From the NCBI GenBank assembly GCA_963795195.1, contig CAWCGU010000006.1:372001-436000 (forward strand): a DNA stretch of 64,000 nucleotides, given 5' to 3'. Positions within the stretch are counted from its first letter, which is position 1. Each line of letters begins with the position of its first letter. Below, piece after piece: positions 7,853 to 17,158 of this stretch. The stretch is from CAWCGU01 sp963795195. GTDB taxonomy: Bacteria > Actinomycetota > Thermoleophilia > Solirubrobacterales > 70-9. The position numbers and the translations under genes are program-made. The notes under the pieces were generated by a model. That model saw only the letters and a program-made list of their open reading frames with translations, made no database searches and had not been told where the DNA came from.

Positions 7853-10045
7853 CTACGCCGCGATCTGCAGGTCGCGCTCGTCTCCGAAGCGCTCGCGTAC
7901 CGCATCCATCAGCGGGCCCAGCTCCGGCGCCTGCAGTGATCCGTAGCGCCGCACCAGGGCGAGCACCTCCTTGCGGGCGGCTGAAAGCAGCGGCGCGTCG
8001 GCGGGCAGCTCGGCAACCTTGAAGCGCGGCAGCCCGTGCTGGCGGGTTCCGAGGATCTCTCCCTCGCCGCGCAGGGTCAGGTCGGTTTCGGCAAGCTTGA
8101 AGCCGTCGTTTTCGGTGGAGATCGCCCGCAGCCGTAGCTGTGCCAGCTCGGAGGGCTCGTTGGCAAAAAGGATGCAGTGACTTGCGTGGCCACCTCGCCC
8201 GACCCGTCCGCGGAGCTGGTGAAGCTGCGAGAGCCCATAGCGATCCGCCTCCTCGATCAGCATCACGGAGGCGTTCGGGACGTCGATGCCGACCTCGATG
8301 ACGCTCGTGGCGACCAGCACGTCGGCGTCGCCGGCCGCAAACGAGGCCATCGCCTCGGCCTTCTTCGCCGTCGGCAGCTGCCCGTGGATGACGGCGACCG
8401 AATAGTCCGCGAACTCACCGCGAGCGAGCCGCTCGCCCTCGGCGGTCGCCGCCTTCGCCTGCAGCTTGACCGACTCGCTGACCAGCGGGCAGACGACGAA
8501 GGCCTGGCGTCCGGCGTCGAGCTGGTCGCGAATGAACTGATAGGCGCCGGCCCGCTTCTCCTCCCCGACCGCCCACGTCTTGACCGGGCGCCGGCCGGCC
8601 GGCAGCTCGTGAAGAGCGGTCGTATCGAGGTCGCCGTATGCGGTCAGCGAGAGGGTGCGGGGAATCGGCGTGGCTGTCATATGCAACGCGTGCGGAGCGG
8701 TTGCGACGCCGTCGACAGTGGGGCCCTTGGCGTCGAGGGCGGCGCGCTGGCGGACGCCGAAACGATGCTGCTCGTCGACGACGGCGACGGCCAGCCGCGC
8801 AAACCTGACGTCCTCCTCGATCAACGCATGCGTTCCCACAATCAGCGGCAGGGCGCCCGTTTGGAGGTCCGCGAGGATCTCGCGCCGGCGCTTCGCCGGA
8901 GCCGAGCCGGTCAGTAGCGAGAAGGGGATCGGCGGCGCGAGGCGCTCGAGCGTCAGCAGGTGCTGCTCGGCGAGCGTCTCGGTGGGAGCCATCAGCGCCG
9001 CCTGGTAGCCGGCCTCAACCGCACGCAGCATCGCGAACAGGGCCACAGCTGTTTTCCCACTCCCCACCTCGCCCATCAACAGGCGATGCATCGGCCGGCC
9101 CGAGCCCAGGTCGGCGTCGATGTCCGCCATCGCGCGGCGTTGGTCACCGGTTGGCACGAAGGGCAGCGATTCGACCCATGGATCGGTGAGCTCGCCCGAC
9201 AGCGAGAGGGAAATGGCGGGCAGGGCCTCGTCACGGTCGCTGCGACGAGCCGCCAGAGCCGCCTGGTGAAGGAACAACTCCTCGAAGGCGAGCCGCTCCC
9301 GCGCGCGCTCTGCATCAACGATGGTCGGCGGGAAATGCGCGGCGTTGAGGGCATCGGCGACGCACGGGTAGCGACGGCTCGCGCGCAAGGAAGCCGGCAG
9401 CGGCTCGATCGCGTCGGGCGCGTGCTCCAGCGCAACCGAGATCCATTCTCTGATCAGCCGCGCCCGCAAACGCTCGCTCGCGGGATGCACGGGAACGATT
9501 CCCGCTGAGTGGATGGCGTCGCCGCGCCCGAGGATTTCGTGCTCGACGACCCGGAACCCACCGCGGTCGAGCTTGCCGTACAGGTGCAACCGCGTTCCCG
9601 GCCCCAGCTGCTCCGCGAGCCATGCCTGGTTGAACCAAACCGCCTTGGAGGGTCCCGACTGGTCGAAAACGCTGGCCTCGACGATGCGCAGATTGCGCCG
9701 CCGGGTCGGACGCACCTTCACCGATCGGACCTCGACCGAGACGCTTGCCTCCTCGCCGATCCGCAGCTCACCGAGCAGGCGCACGCGGGTGCGGTCGTGG
9801 TAGGCACGGGGTATGTGCAGCAGAAGGTCCCCGAGCGTCTCGATGCCCATTTCCCCGGCCGCCGCCGCGAGCTTGGGGCCCGCGCCGTTGATCGTCGTCA
9901 GCTTCGCTTCGAGCCGACTCGGCCGCGGGATGCTGCGAAGCGCAGCCGAAAGCAACGCTTCTCTGGACTGCTGCGCCCCCCCTCCGACCGAACGCGGAGC
10001 GCTCACGGCCGGCGGCTGGCGCTCTGTCTGCTTGGTTGCCGGCAC
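7853..10045 (-). CDS. recG: ATP-dependent DNA helicase RecG
   Basis: 730 residues, full length. Branched-DNA helicase for replication fork rescue and recombination. The wedge/OB domain (about residues 50-200), Walker A LLMGEVGSGKTAVAL, DEAH-box variant VVDEQHRFGVRQR, and C-terminal SVIEVGIDVPNASVMLIEEADRYGLSQLHQLRGRVGRG are all present. GTG start. It is 36 bases downstream of the GST-like gene and 28 bases upstream of rsmD. Confidence 0.97.
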   Translation of the reverse strand: MPATKQTERQPPAVSAPRSVGGGAQQSREALLSAALRSIPRPSRLEAKLTTINGAGPKLAAAAGEMGIETLGDLLLHIPRAYHDRTRVRLLGELRIGEEASVSVEVRSVKVRPTRRRNLRIVEASVFDQSGPSKAVWFNQAWLAEQLGPGTRLHLYGKLDRGGFRVVEHEILGRGDAIHSAGIVPVHPASERLRARLIREWISVALEHAPDAIEPLPASLRASRRYPCVADALNAAHFPPTIVDAERARERLAFEELFLHQAALAARRSDRDEALPAISLSLSGELTDPWVESLPFVPTGDQRRAMADIDADLGSGRPMHRLLMGEVGSGKTAVALFAMLRAVEAGYQAALMAPTETLAEQHLLTLERLAPPIPFSLLTGSAPAKRRREILADLQTGALPLIVGTHALIEEDVRFARLAVAVVDEQHRFGVRQRAALDAKGPTVDGVATAPHALHMTATPIPRTLSLTAYGDLDTTALHELPAGRRPVKTWAVGEEKRAGAYQFIRDQLDAGRQAFVVCPLVSESVKLQAKAATAEGERLARGEFADYSVAVIHGQLPTAKKAEAMASFAAGDADVLVATSVIEVGIDVPNASVMLIEEADRYGLSQLHQLRGRVGRGGHASHCILFANEPSELAQLRLRAISTENDGFKLAETDLTLRGEGEILGTRQHGLPRFKVAELPADAPLLSAARKEVLALVRRYGSLQAPELGPLMDAVRERFGDERDLQIAA

Positions 10046-10081
10046 GCCCCCAACGTTAGGCGCCAGGCGGGCGGATAAGTT

Positions 10082-10855
10082 CTAAGCCGGTGCCGGGAGC
10101 AGGCGGTCGATCAGCGCACCCACCGGCCGCGACTCGATCTCGCGGACGAGGTCCGGGCGGTAGCAGAGCAGTGCCACACTCGGGGCGATCATGAAATCAG
10201 CCGCGTTGAGTTGCTTGCCGCAGAGAACGCCGGCCTCGATCCAGTCGTCGACCCGATCGAGCATCCCAGGCAGCGACTCGAGCAATTCGCGCTCGGCGGC
10301 GGGCCCGGTCGCGAAGATCGCGGGCGCCGCCGTCCTGGCGACCAGGCGACGCACCGCGTCGTGGTGGGTCAGCAGCGGGCCGAGGCGGCCCCGGCTGCCG
10401 CCGTCGATGAGCCCGCCTCGACCGTGGAGGCCGGCGCAGAAGGTGATTCGGCGTGCTGCCATCTGCAGCACTTCGTCCCCCCAGAGCTCCGCCGCCTCGA
10501 CCGCCGCGTAAAGGTTGGCGTCTGCAGGGAAGAGCGGCGGGTCGGGAACCTTGGCGTCGAGAAAGCGGGCGATGCGGCGATTGGTCTGGATCCGCTCCCC
10601 GTTCCAGCGCAGCGCCGGTACCGTTCCGAGCCGGTCGAGCAGGGCCAGCATGGCGGGCCGGCTCTTGCCGGCAAGGCGTGGGGGTCGCTCGCCTGAGAAG
10701 CCCCGCAACCTGACCAACAGCGGGTGCGGTCCCGTCGGCAGAGTTACCGTGCGGTAGTCGATGCCCTTGTGGTCGCACATCAGGATGCCCGCGCGGCAGG
10801 CATGCGAACCGAGGATCACGTAGAGGGTGGCGGGAGCGGCCCGGCTGGGAGACAT
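10082..10855 (-). CDS. Glutathione S-transferase-like protein
   Basis: 257 residues. The N-terminal thioredoxin-like half contains HACRAGILMCDHKGIDYRTVTL, and IQTNRRIARFLD corresponds to the GST alpha-3 region. The C-terminal half is the all-helical GST domain. Actinobacteria generally lack glutathione, so the thiol cofactor may differ; the Cys in HACRAG could act in redox chemistry. It lies in a tight run (gaps 7, -4, 9 and 36) with an unknown protein and a monooxygenase, inserted between fakA and recG. Confidence 0.78.
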   Translation of the reverse strand: MSPSRAAPATLYVILGSHACRAGILMCDHKGIDYRTVTLPTGPHPLLVRLRGFSGERPPRLAGKSRPAMLALLDRLGTVPALRWNGERIQTNRRIARFLDAKVPDPPLFPADANLYAAVEAAELWGDEVLQMAARRITFCAGLHGRGGLIDGGSRGRLGPLLTHHDAVRRLVARTAAPAIFATGPAAERELLESLPGMLDRVDDWIEAGVLCGKQLNAADFMIAPSVALLCYRPDLVREIESRPVGALIDRLLPAPA

Positions 10856-10864
10856 TGGTCGCCG

Positions 10865-11173
10865 CTAGAGGCCGATGCCCTTGCCGCCGTCCGGGATCAG
10901 CTCGGTCTGCTCGGAGTGGTCGGCGATCAACGGGCGGGCCTTCGTGATCAGGTCGCGCACGTTGTCCAGGGTCAGCGACTCGCGGTGCACCTCGCGACTG
11001 GACCAAACCTCGGTCACCCAAATGACGTCCGTGTCTGCGGCCTCGCGGCTGACCAGATAGAGCTGGCACTGGGGCAGCGACTCGAGCCCCCGGGCCGCCT
11101 CGAGCAACAACCCCGCGAGCTCGTCGCCCTTGCCTGGAACCGCGACCAGCTTTCCGTGCAACCCGAACTTCAC
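10865..11173 (-). CDS. Antibiotic biosynthesis monooxygenase (ABM) domain protein
   Basis: 102-residue dimeric alpha/beta-barrel protein: KFGLHGKLVAVPGKGDELAGLLL, CQLYLVSREAADTDVIWVTEVW and a later SEQTELIP segment follow the ABM pattern. The GTG at 11173 overlaps the upstream stop (GTGA), so it is coupled to the unknown gene before it. Members include quinol monooxygenases and heme-degrading proteins; the substrate here is unknown. Confidence 0.85.
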   Translation of the reverse strand: MKFGLHGKLVAVPGKGDELAGLLLEAARGLESLPQCQLYLVSREAADTDVIWVTEVWSSREVHRESLTLDNVRDLITKARPLIADHSEQTELIPDGGKGIGL

Positions 11174-11904
11174 GGCGTCACCTCGATCTCCGAGAGGTCG
11201 AGCGAGACCAGCGTCGGCCCCGGCATGATTCGGTTGCCCGGCCCGATCGGGCGCACTCGCCGGCGGGTGGCAAAGAGCAGGCCGCCGGACTCGACATGGG
11301 CGTCGCTGAGGTGCGCTGCATGCGCCCATCCTCCCACCACACGCGCCACATAGTCGTGACGTCGAAGGCGGCCGGCCTCATCCAGATAGAAGGTCTGCGC
11401 CTCGGAATGCGTGTCGATGGCGGCCGGGAAGCGGACCTCGAGGCGTCGCCAAGTCTGCGCCTTTTGCTTGGAGGCAGGCCCCTCGCGCACCTCCACTCCA
11501 TCGAGGGTCAGCAGGTGCGGAAAGGTCATGTAATTCCAGATCGCATAGCCGCCGAAGTAGGTCGAGTCAAGCGGATCCCAGCGCAGATTGCGGCGCAGGC
11601 CGGGTCGACCGAAGAAGAGCGGTCGCGGGTCTGCGCGTGACTCGATCAAGCTCCCATCCGTCGTTTCGATCCGGACCTCACCGGCGGCAAAGACACCACG
11701 TTGACCTGGTTCGGGGAACGGTTCGATGATCGCGCGCCGCTCGTGGATCGCAACGCTGACCCGGCAATCGGCGAAGCGCGTTCCCGGCAGCCGCGTGCGT
11801 GGCAGCAGGCCTCCTCCCCGCATCCGAAGACGAACCGTCTGCGCCGTACTCCAGCGCTCGGCTCCGCCGTGGGCGTCGAGGACCTCCTGCAACAGTGAGC
11901 TCAC
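11170..11904 (-). CDS. Unknown beta-rich protein
   Basis: 244 residues. I recognise no named family with certainty. The pattern MSSLLQEVLDAHGGAERWSTAQTVRLRMRGGG, then many short beta strands (FPHLLTLDGVEVREG; FYLDEAGRLRRHDYVARVVGG), resembles proteins with a lipoprotein-carrier (LolA-like) half-barrel, and FYLDEAGRLRRHDY is a recurrent motif in such proteins. No signal peptide is visible, so it appears cytoplasmic. It begins 7 bases after fakA and is coupled to the ABM gene by GTGA, suggesting joint function. Confidence 0.75.
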   Translation of the reverse strand: MSSLLQEVLDAHGGAERWSTAQTVRLRMRGGGLLPRTRLPGTRFADCRVSVAIHERRAIIEPFPEPGQRGVFAAGEVRIETTDGSLIESRADPRPLFFGRPGLRRNLRWDPLDSTYFGGYAIWNYMTFPHLLTLDGVEVREGPASKQKAQTWRRLEVRFPAAIDTHSEAQTFYLDEAGRLRRHDYVARVVGGWAHAAHLSDAHVESGGLLFATRRRVRPIGPGNRIMPGPTLVSLDLSEIEVTP

Positions 11905-11911
11905 GACGCGC

Positions 11912-13540
11912 CTACTCCGAGACGATCAGCCACCACCAGCCGGGCTGGCCGGCCTGGTGGACTTCGACCTGGGCGCCGCCGGGGAGCTCCTCCGGCAGCT
12001 CGGACGCTGCGATCGGTGCATCGCCGGAGGCGAAGACGGTGACAAGCTCTGCGTCCTCGCCGAGACGCGCAAGAGTCTGGCGTAGCGTCGATCCCGTCCC
12101 GCCCCAGGCGATGATCTCGTCAGCCGCGAAACCAACGGCATCACCGACCAGGAAACGGCCCTCTGCGTCGTCCTTGGCTGCGGGCCCGACGCCACCGCTG
12201 CGCAGGCGCCTGAGGGCGCCGGCGAGCCGTTCGGCATTTTCCTGCGCGCCGATCTCCGGGTCGGCCTCGGGCAGAACGGCGAGCGCCGTCTGCTGGGACT
12301 CGGCCGGGACGACCACGACCTGCTTTTCGGAAAGCCGCGCAGCCTCATCAGCCGCCATCCGTACGTTCGGCGAATTCGGGAGCAACAGGACCTCATTGGT
12401 GGGGACGGCCTCGATTCCCTGCAGCAGATCCTCAGTCGACGGGTTCAGGGTGGCGCCGCCGTTTACGGTGAATGCTCCGAGCTCCTCGAACATCCGGCGC
12501 AGCCCGTTCCCGGCCGAGACAGCAACGACAGCGCAGCGGCCCGCGGCCAGACGCGCGTCGCGCTCCGCGATCTGCAGGTGCATGTCGGCGATGTCCTCGT
12601 TGACGATTTCCCCGGCGTCGGCGAAGAGCGCCTTGGCGGCCTCGAAATCGTCGGTGTGGACGTGCACCTTGAGCGTCGCCTCGTCGCCGACAACGAGCAC
12701 GGAGTCGCCCAGGGCCTCCAGGCGGGGGATGAATGACTGGGCGTCTAGGCCCACGCCCTTGACGATGAAGTTCGTGCACCACTGGAATTCGGAGTCCTCG
12801 TGGTGAACCTGGCCGGCACGCGCGGGGGCGTAGTGGGGAATCTCCGGTATCTGAGCTTCCTCTCCCAGCAGGCCGGCGATCGAGCCGCGAACGATCACGA
12901 CCAGCCCGAGGGCGCCGGCGTCGACGACGCCGTGCTCGGCCAGGACAGCGAGCTGCTCGGGCGTGTGCCGTACGGCCTCCTCACCGGCGAACAGGGCCGT
13001 TGCCATCATCTCCGCCAGCAGCGCGTTCTGTTCCTCGTTGGTCGCCTCCGCCTCGAGGCGATCCTGCTGCCACTGGTGCAGGCGATCCTCGACGGCGCTG
13101 GCCATGCGCTCGATCACGGTCAGCATCGTTCCCTCCTCGGGGTGGGGAATCGCCGCGCGCGCCGTGTCGGAGGCCTCGCGCAGGGCGCGCCCGACCAACT
13201 CCGGATCGATCAGCCGGCCGGGCGGCGTCGCCAGCACACCGGCGGCGCCGCGCACGATCTGCGAGAGGATCACACCGGAGTTTCCACGAGCGCCCATCAG
13301 CGCCGCACGCGCGACCTCACGCACGATGTCGGGCCGCGCCGGGTCACCGCCCTCGGCGTCTCGCTCGAGCTGGTCGATGCCGTCGAGCACGCTGCGCAGA
13401 GTCAACGCCATGTTGTCTCCGGTGTCGCCGTCAGCGACGGGGAAGACGTTGAGGTCGTTGATCTCGGAGCGCCGCTCCTCGAGGTGAGCCAGCGCCACCG
13501 CCATCACCTGGCGGAAACGATGTATGGACGAGTCCGGCAC
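11912..13540 (-). CDS. fakA: Dihydroxyacetone kinase-like fatty acid kinase FakA
   Basis: 542 residues from the GTG at 13540; the ATG at 13505 is an alternative. The N-terminal DAK2 domain has EINDLNVFPVADGDTGDNM, with the Asp residues that hold Mg-ATP, and SQIVRGAAGVL. The C-terminal half (about residues 240-542) has VVAVSAGNGLRRMFEELGA and the EVLLLPNSPNVRMAADEA region of FakA/YloV proteins. With a FakB partner, not in this window, it phosphorylates exogenous fatty acids for membrane lipid synthesis. rpmB-fakA-recG is a conserved order. Confidence 0.92.
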   Translation of the reverse strand: MPDSSIHRFRQVMAVALAHLEERRSEINDLNVFPVADGDTGDNMALTLRSVLDGIDQLERDAEGGDPARPDIVREVARAALMGARGNSGVILSQIVRGAAGVLATPPGRLIDPELVGRALREASDTARAAIPHPEEGTMLTVIERMASAVEDRLHQWQQDRLEAEATNEEQNALLAEMMATALFAGEEAVRHTPEQLAVLAEHGVVDAGALGLVVIVRGSIAGLLGEEAQIPEIPHYAPARAGQVHHEDSEFQWCTNFIVKGVGLDAQSFIPRLEALGDSVLVVGDEATLKVHVHTDDFEAAKALFADAGEIVNEDIADMHLQIAERDARLAAGRCAVVAVSAGNGLRRMFEELGAFTVNGGATLNPSTEDLLQGIEAVPTNEVLLLPNSPNVRMAADEAARLSEKQVVVVPAESQQTALAVLPEADPEIGAQENAERLAGALRRLRSGGVGPAAKDDAEGRFLVGDAVGFAADEIIAWGGTGSTLRQTLARLGEDAELVTVFASGDAPIAASELPEELPGGAQVEVHQAGQPGWWWLIVSE

Positions 13541-13592
13541 GGGGTGCGCGGAAGTTAGCGACCCGGCCAGCGCGAAAGCGGCGGAGTTGGGG

Positions 13593-13784
13593 CTAAGCGG
13601 CCTTGGTGACCTTGTCGGCCTTGAGGCAGCGCGTGCAGACGTAGACCCGGCGAGGGGTGCCGGAGTCGTCGATCCGGACCTTCTGCAGGTTCGGATTGAA
13701 GCGCCGCCGCGTGGCGACCATCGAGTGGCTGCGGTTGTTCCCGAAGGCGGGACCCTTGCCGCAGCTGTGACACACCTTGGCCAT
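13593..13784 (-). CDS. rpmB: 50S ribosomal protein L28
   Basis: 63 residues. MAKVCHSCGKGPAFGNNRSHS is diagnostic for L28. Cys5, Cys8, Cys50 and Cys53 give the zinc-binding form. It is 38 bases downstream of the adenylyl cyclase gene and 52 bases upstream of the chosen fakA start. Confidence 0.97.
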   Translation of the reverse strand: MAKVCHSCGKGPAFGNNRSHSMVATRRRFNPNLQKVRIDDSGTPRRVYVCTRCLKADKVTKAA

Positions 13785-13822
13785 CGGACGGGTGATGGTA
13801 GCGGGGCTCCGCCGCTAATCAA

Positions 13823-15358
13823 CTAGACCGGGTTTCGGCTCGATACAAGCGGCGCGTAGACGCCGACGGCGTCGCGCTTTCCCTTCAGCTGCACCCCCGG
13901 GCGCTCCTCAAACCCAACGCTCTTCCGGCCGAGCGCTCCCAGCGTGTGCTCCGAGACCAAGATCGTGTCGCCTGTCTCGCGGGTGGCCGCCTCGACCCTG
14001 GCGGCCACGTTGATGACATCACCGATGACGCTGAAGTCGAAGCGCCCGCCGCCGCCGACGTTGCCGGCGATGACGCTGCCTGTATTCAAGCCGATCCCCA
14101 CGGCGATTTCGCCTCGCATCGAGCCCTCGACCCGGTCCGCGATCTCGATCGCCGCTGCGAACGCCTCCTCGGCATGATTCGCCTGCCGGCGCGGCGCGCC
14201 GAAGACGGCCAGGAAGCCGTCGCCGATGAACTTGTCGATGTGGCCTCCACGGTCGCGGACGACCGGCACGAGCTGTTCGAAGAGACCGTTCAGCGTGGCC
14301 ACCACAAGGCTCGCAGGGTTGCCCTCGGCAAAACCAGTGAAGTCGCGGATGTCGACGAACATCGCCGTCACCTCAACCTCCTCGCCCTCGAGCGAGGTGC
14401 TCTCGCGAAGCACATGCTCGGCGACGGCGGGATCCATGTAGGTGCCGAAGGCCTCACGAATCCTCTCCCGCTCCGCGAGCCCCTCAACCATGCTGTTGAA
14501 CCCCGCTTGGACGAGGCCGAGCTCGCTGCCGTCGTCGACCGGGACGCGAACCGTGAGGTCGCCGGTCTCGACCGTTTCCAGCGCGCGGCTGATCCGCACG
14601 AGCGGGCCCGCGACCGAACGCGCCGTCATCAGCATCGCGAACAGCCCCGCACCCAGCGCCCCCGCTGCGAGGAAGAGGATTCCCCAGGAGACACGGTCAC
14701 GCTCGAGGTCGACTACCAGGCCGGCGACGGCGAGGCCGCCGATGGCGAGCAGGGCTATCCCGGTTCCCAGCATCCAGGTCATGGTCAGGCGCGTTGACAC
14801 GCCTGGGGTCGCGTCGGGTGGCGGCGCCCCACCCGCCAGGGCGCGCACAGTGATCGGCCGCACGATGCGCTCGACCACCAGGTACTGCAGCGCACATGCG
14901 GTGATGCCGCCGAGAGCGACGATCAGGAAGACCCCAATCGTGTTGACGGCGCCCAGGCTGACGTTGATGACCGCAAATCCGAACGCTCCGACCAGCCAGA
15001 TCAGAGCCGATCGCAGGGCCCAGATCAGGGGATATCGCAGAATCTGCCGACGCTCTGGGTCTCCCGCCTCACGTCCTGAGCGCAGCCACGCCTCGATTGG
15101 CCGCATCGGAACTCGCGCGGCCCACCAGCGCCCGAACGGCAGCGAGATCACGAGCACTGCCAGAAGCAGGGGGATCGAGCGCCAGGCCGCATCCTCGAGC
15201 TCGGCCGAGCTGACCTGCCCGGGCGCCAGGAAGGCGACGAACAGGAAGGTGATGATGGCGCCGGCGCCGTTGGAGAGATAGCCGGCCCAGGTCAGCCGCC
15301 TGATGATCTCGTCCGCCAGCGCGGCGCCCGACTGCGCCGTTTGGCCCGGCCCCGCCAC
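13823..15358 (-). CDS. Membrane class III adenylyl cyclase with HAMP domain
   Basis: 511 residues. About six hydrophobic segments occupy residues 20-260, then a HAMP linker (ISRALETVETGDLTVRVPVDDGSELG) and a C-terminal cyclase homology domain (about residues 325-505). Both metal-binding Asp residues are visible (FVDIRDFTGF and IGDGFLAVFGAP), as are the adenine-selecting Lys (HIDKFIGDG) and the transition-state Asn/Arg (NVAARVEA). It should therefore be an active cAMP producer, like the mycobacterial Rv1318c-Rv1320c/Rv3645 type. It starts 5 bases after ribH, so it probably shares the riboflavin transcript. Confidence 0.93.
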   Translation of the reverse strand: MAGPGQTAQSGAALADEIIRRLTWAGYLSNGAGAIITFLFVAFLAPGQVSSAELEDAAWRSIPLLLAVLVISLPFGRWWAARVPMRPIEAWLRSGREAGDPERRQILRYPLIWALRSALIWLVGAFGFAVINVSLGAVNTIGVFLIVALGGITACALQYLVVERIVRPITVRALAGGAPPPDATPGVSTRLTMTWMLGTGIALLAIGGLAVAGLVVDLERDRVSWGILFLAAGALGAGLFAMLMTARSVAGPLVRISRALETVETGDLTVRVPVDDGSELGLVQAGFNSMVEGLAERERIREAFGTYMDPAVAEHVLRESTSLEGEEVEVTAMFVDIRDFTGFAEGNPASLVVATLNGLFEQLVPVVRDRGGHIDKFIGDGFLAVFGAPRRQANHAEEAFAAAIEIADRVEGSMRGEIAVGIGLNTGSVIAGNVGGGGRFDFSVIGDVINVAARVEAATRETGDTILVSEHTLGALGRKSVGFEERPGVQLKGKRDAVGVYAPLVSSRNPV

Positions 15359-15363
15359 GGCGT

Positions 15364-15852
15364 TCAGATCTCGGCTTTGAGCGCCGCCATCTGCATCACG
15401 GCCTCGGCGGCGTGGCGACCCTGGTCTCGCTTGTCTCCACCCGCCCGCGCCAGAGCCTGGTCCATCGTCTCGCAGGTGATCACACCGAAGGAGCAGGGAA
15501 CGCCGGTGTCGAGCTGAACTCGCTGGATGCCGCCGGCGGCCTCACCGCAAACGAAGTCGTAGTGATCGGTCTCACCGCGGATGACGACGCCAAGGCAGGC
15601 GACGCCGGCGAAGCGGCCGGACTCGGCGCAGAGCTTGGCGGCAAACGGCAGCTCGAAAGCCCCCGGAACCTCAAATACGTGGACCGCGGTGGGCGCGACC
15701 CCACCCTCCTCGAAGGCCTCGACCGCACCGTTGACGAGCCGCTCGGCGAGGTCGTCATAGAAAGTCGCGACGCAGACCGCGAACTCAGCCAAACTAGTGC
15801 CCGCCTCCTCTGCTCCCGCGTCCGGGGGCGGGCTGCTCCTCTTCCGCGTCAC
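15364..15852 (-). CDS. ribH: 6,7-dimethyl-8-ribityllumazine synthase
   Basis: 162 residues. Penultimate step of riboflavin synthesis. It has VFEVPGAFELPFAAKLCAES, GVVIRGETDHYDFVCGEAAGGI and PCSFGVITCETMDQALARAGG, all lumazine synthase signatures. The annotated start lies 59 bases inside the end of ribBA. Its first 20 or so residues are low-complexity, so a later start cannot be excluded, though none is better supported. Confidence 0.96.
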   Translation of the reverse strand: MTRKRSSPPPDAGAEEAGTSLAEFAVCVATFYDDLAERLVNGAVEAFEEGGVAPTAVHVFEVPGAFELPFAAKLCAESGRFAGVACLGVVIRGETDHYDFVCGEAAGGIQRVQLDTGVPCSFGVITCETMDQALARAGGDKRDQGRHAAEAVMQMAALKAEI

Positions 15853-17152
15853 GCACGTGCTCGTCGTGGATCATCTCGTCGTCGAAGGCGAGGCCCTGGT
15901 GGTGGAGGATGTGGCCGAGGCGGTCGCGCTTGGTCCGCAGGTACTCCTCGTTGTGCGGGTTTGCGACCTGAACGATCGGCACCTGCTCGGACACGGAGAG
16001 GCCGTATCCCTCGAGGCCCACGATCTTCTTGGGGTTGTTGGTGAGAATGCGAATGCTGGTCAGGCCGAGGTCGCCGAGGATCTGGGCGCCGATCCCGTAG
16101 TCACGCAGGTCGGCCGGCAAGCCGAGGGCGACGTTGGCGTCGACGGTGTCGAGTCCCTCCTCCTGAAGCTTGTAGGCGCGCAGCTTGTTGAGCAGCCCGA
16201 TTCCCCTTCCCTCCTGGGAGAGGTAGAGCAGGACGCCCGAACCCTCACCTTCGATCATTGCCAGAGCCGCCTCGAGCTGTTGGCCGCAATCGCAGCGAAG
16301 GCTGTGGAAGACGTCCCCGGTCAGGCACTCGGAATGGACACGCACCAACACGTCGGAGTGCCCGGAGACCTTCCCCTTGACCATCGCGACGTGGTGCTTG
16401 TCGTCGACGAGCGAGCGGTAGCCGACGGCAGTGAACTCGCCGAAGGCGGTGGGCAGGCTCGTCGAAACGATCCGCTCGACCAGCTTCTCGGTCTTGCGCC
16501 GGTAGGAGATCAGGTCGGCGATCGTGATCATCTTGAGTTCGTGGCGCTCGCAATAGGGCCCGAGGTCGGGGACGCGGGCCATCGTGCCGTCGTCGTTGGC
16601 GATCTCACAGATGACCCCAGCGGGAATCAGGCCGGCCAGCCGCGCCAGGTCAACCGACGCCTCGGTGTGGCCGGTGCGCTCGAGCACACCGCCGTCCTTG
16701 GCCTTGAGCGGGAACATGTGCCCGGGCTGGACGAGGTCGGAGGGGCTCGAACTCGGATCGATTGCGACCTGGATCGTGCGGGCGCGGTCGGCTGCAGAAA
16801 TTCCGGTGGAGACGCCCACGGCCGCCTCAATCGAGACCGTGAAGGCGGTCTTGAGCGGCGCCTCGTTTTTGGCCGCCATCAGGTCGAGGCCGAGTTCGTC
16901 GCAGCGTTCCGCGGTCAGGGCCAGGCAGATCAGGCCGCGAGCCTCCTTGGACATGAAGTTGATCGCCTCGGGCGTGGCGAACTGAGCCGCCATCACGAGG
17001 TCGCCCTCGTTCTCGCGATCCTCGGAGTCGCAGACGACGACCATCCGCCCGCGGCGGATCTCGTCGAGGGCCTCCTCAACAGACGAAAAGCCGCCCGCAT
17101 CCTGCGCTGCGCGTCCGGGGGCGGCCGGGTTGGTGTCAGGGTGTTTGCTCAC
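15794..17152 (-). CDS. ribBA: Bifunctional DHBP synthase / GTP cyclohydrolase II
   Basis: 452 residues. N-terminal RibB domain (about residues 20-225) with CDSEDRENEGDLVMAAQF and FPLKAKDGGVLERTGHTEAS. C-terminal RibA domain with the zinc site in HSECLTGDVFHSLRCDCGQQ and the catalytic SQEGRGIGLLNKLRAYKLQ. It supplies both entry substrates of riboflavin synthesis. It starts 6 bases downstream of ribE. Confidence 0.97.
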   Translation of the reverse strand: MSKHPDTNPAAPGRAAQDAGGFSSVEEALDEIRRGRMVVVCDSEDRENEGDLVMAAQFATPEAINFMSKEARGLICLALTAERCDELGLDLMAAKNEAPLKTAFTVSIEAAVGVSTGISAADRARTIQVAIDPSSSPSDLVQPGHMFPLKAKDGGVLERTGHTEASVDLARLAGLIPAGVICEIANDDGTMARVPDLGPYCERHELKMITIADLISYRRKTEKLVERIVSTSLPTAFGEFTAVGYRSLVDDKHHVAMVKGKVSGHSDVLVRVHSECLTGDVFHSLRCDCGQQLEAALAMIEGEGSGVLLYLSQEGRGIGLLNKLRAYKLQEEGLDTVDANVALGLPADLRDYGIGAQILGDLGLTSIRILTNNPKKIVGLEGYGLSVSEQVPIVQVANPHNEEYLRTKRDRLGHILHHQGLAFDDEMIHDEHVRDAEEEQPAPGRGSRGGGH

Positions 17153-17158
17153 GTGGCC

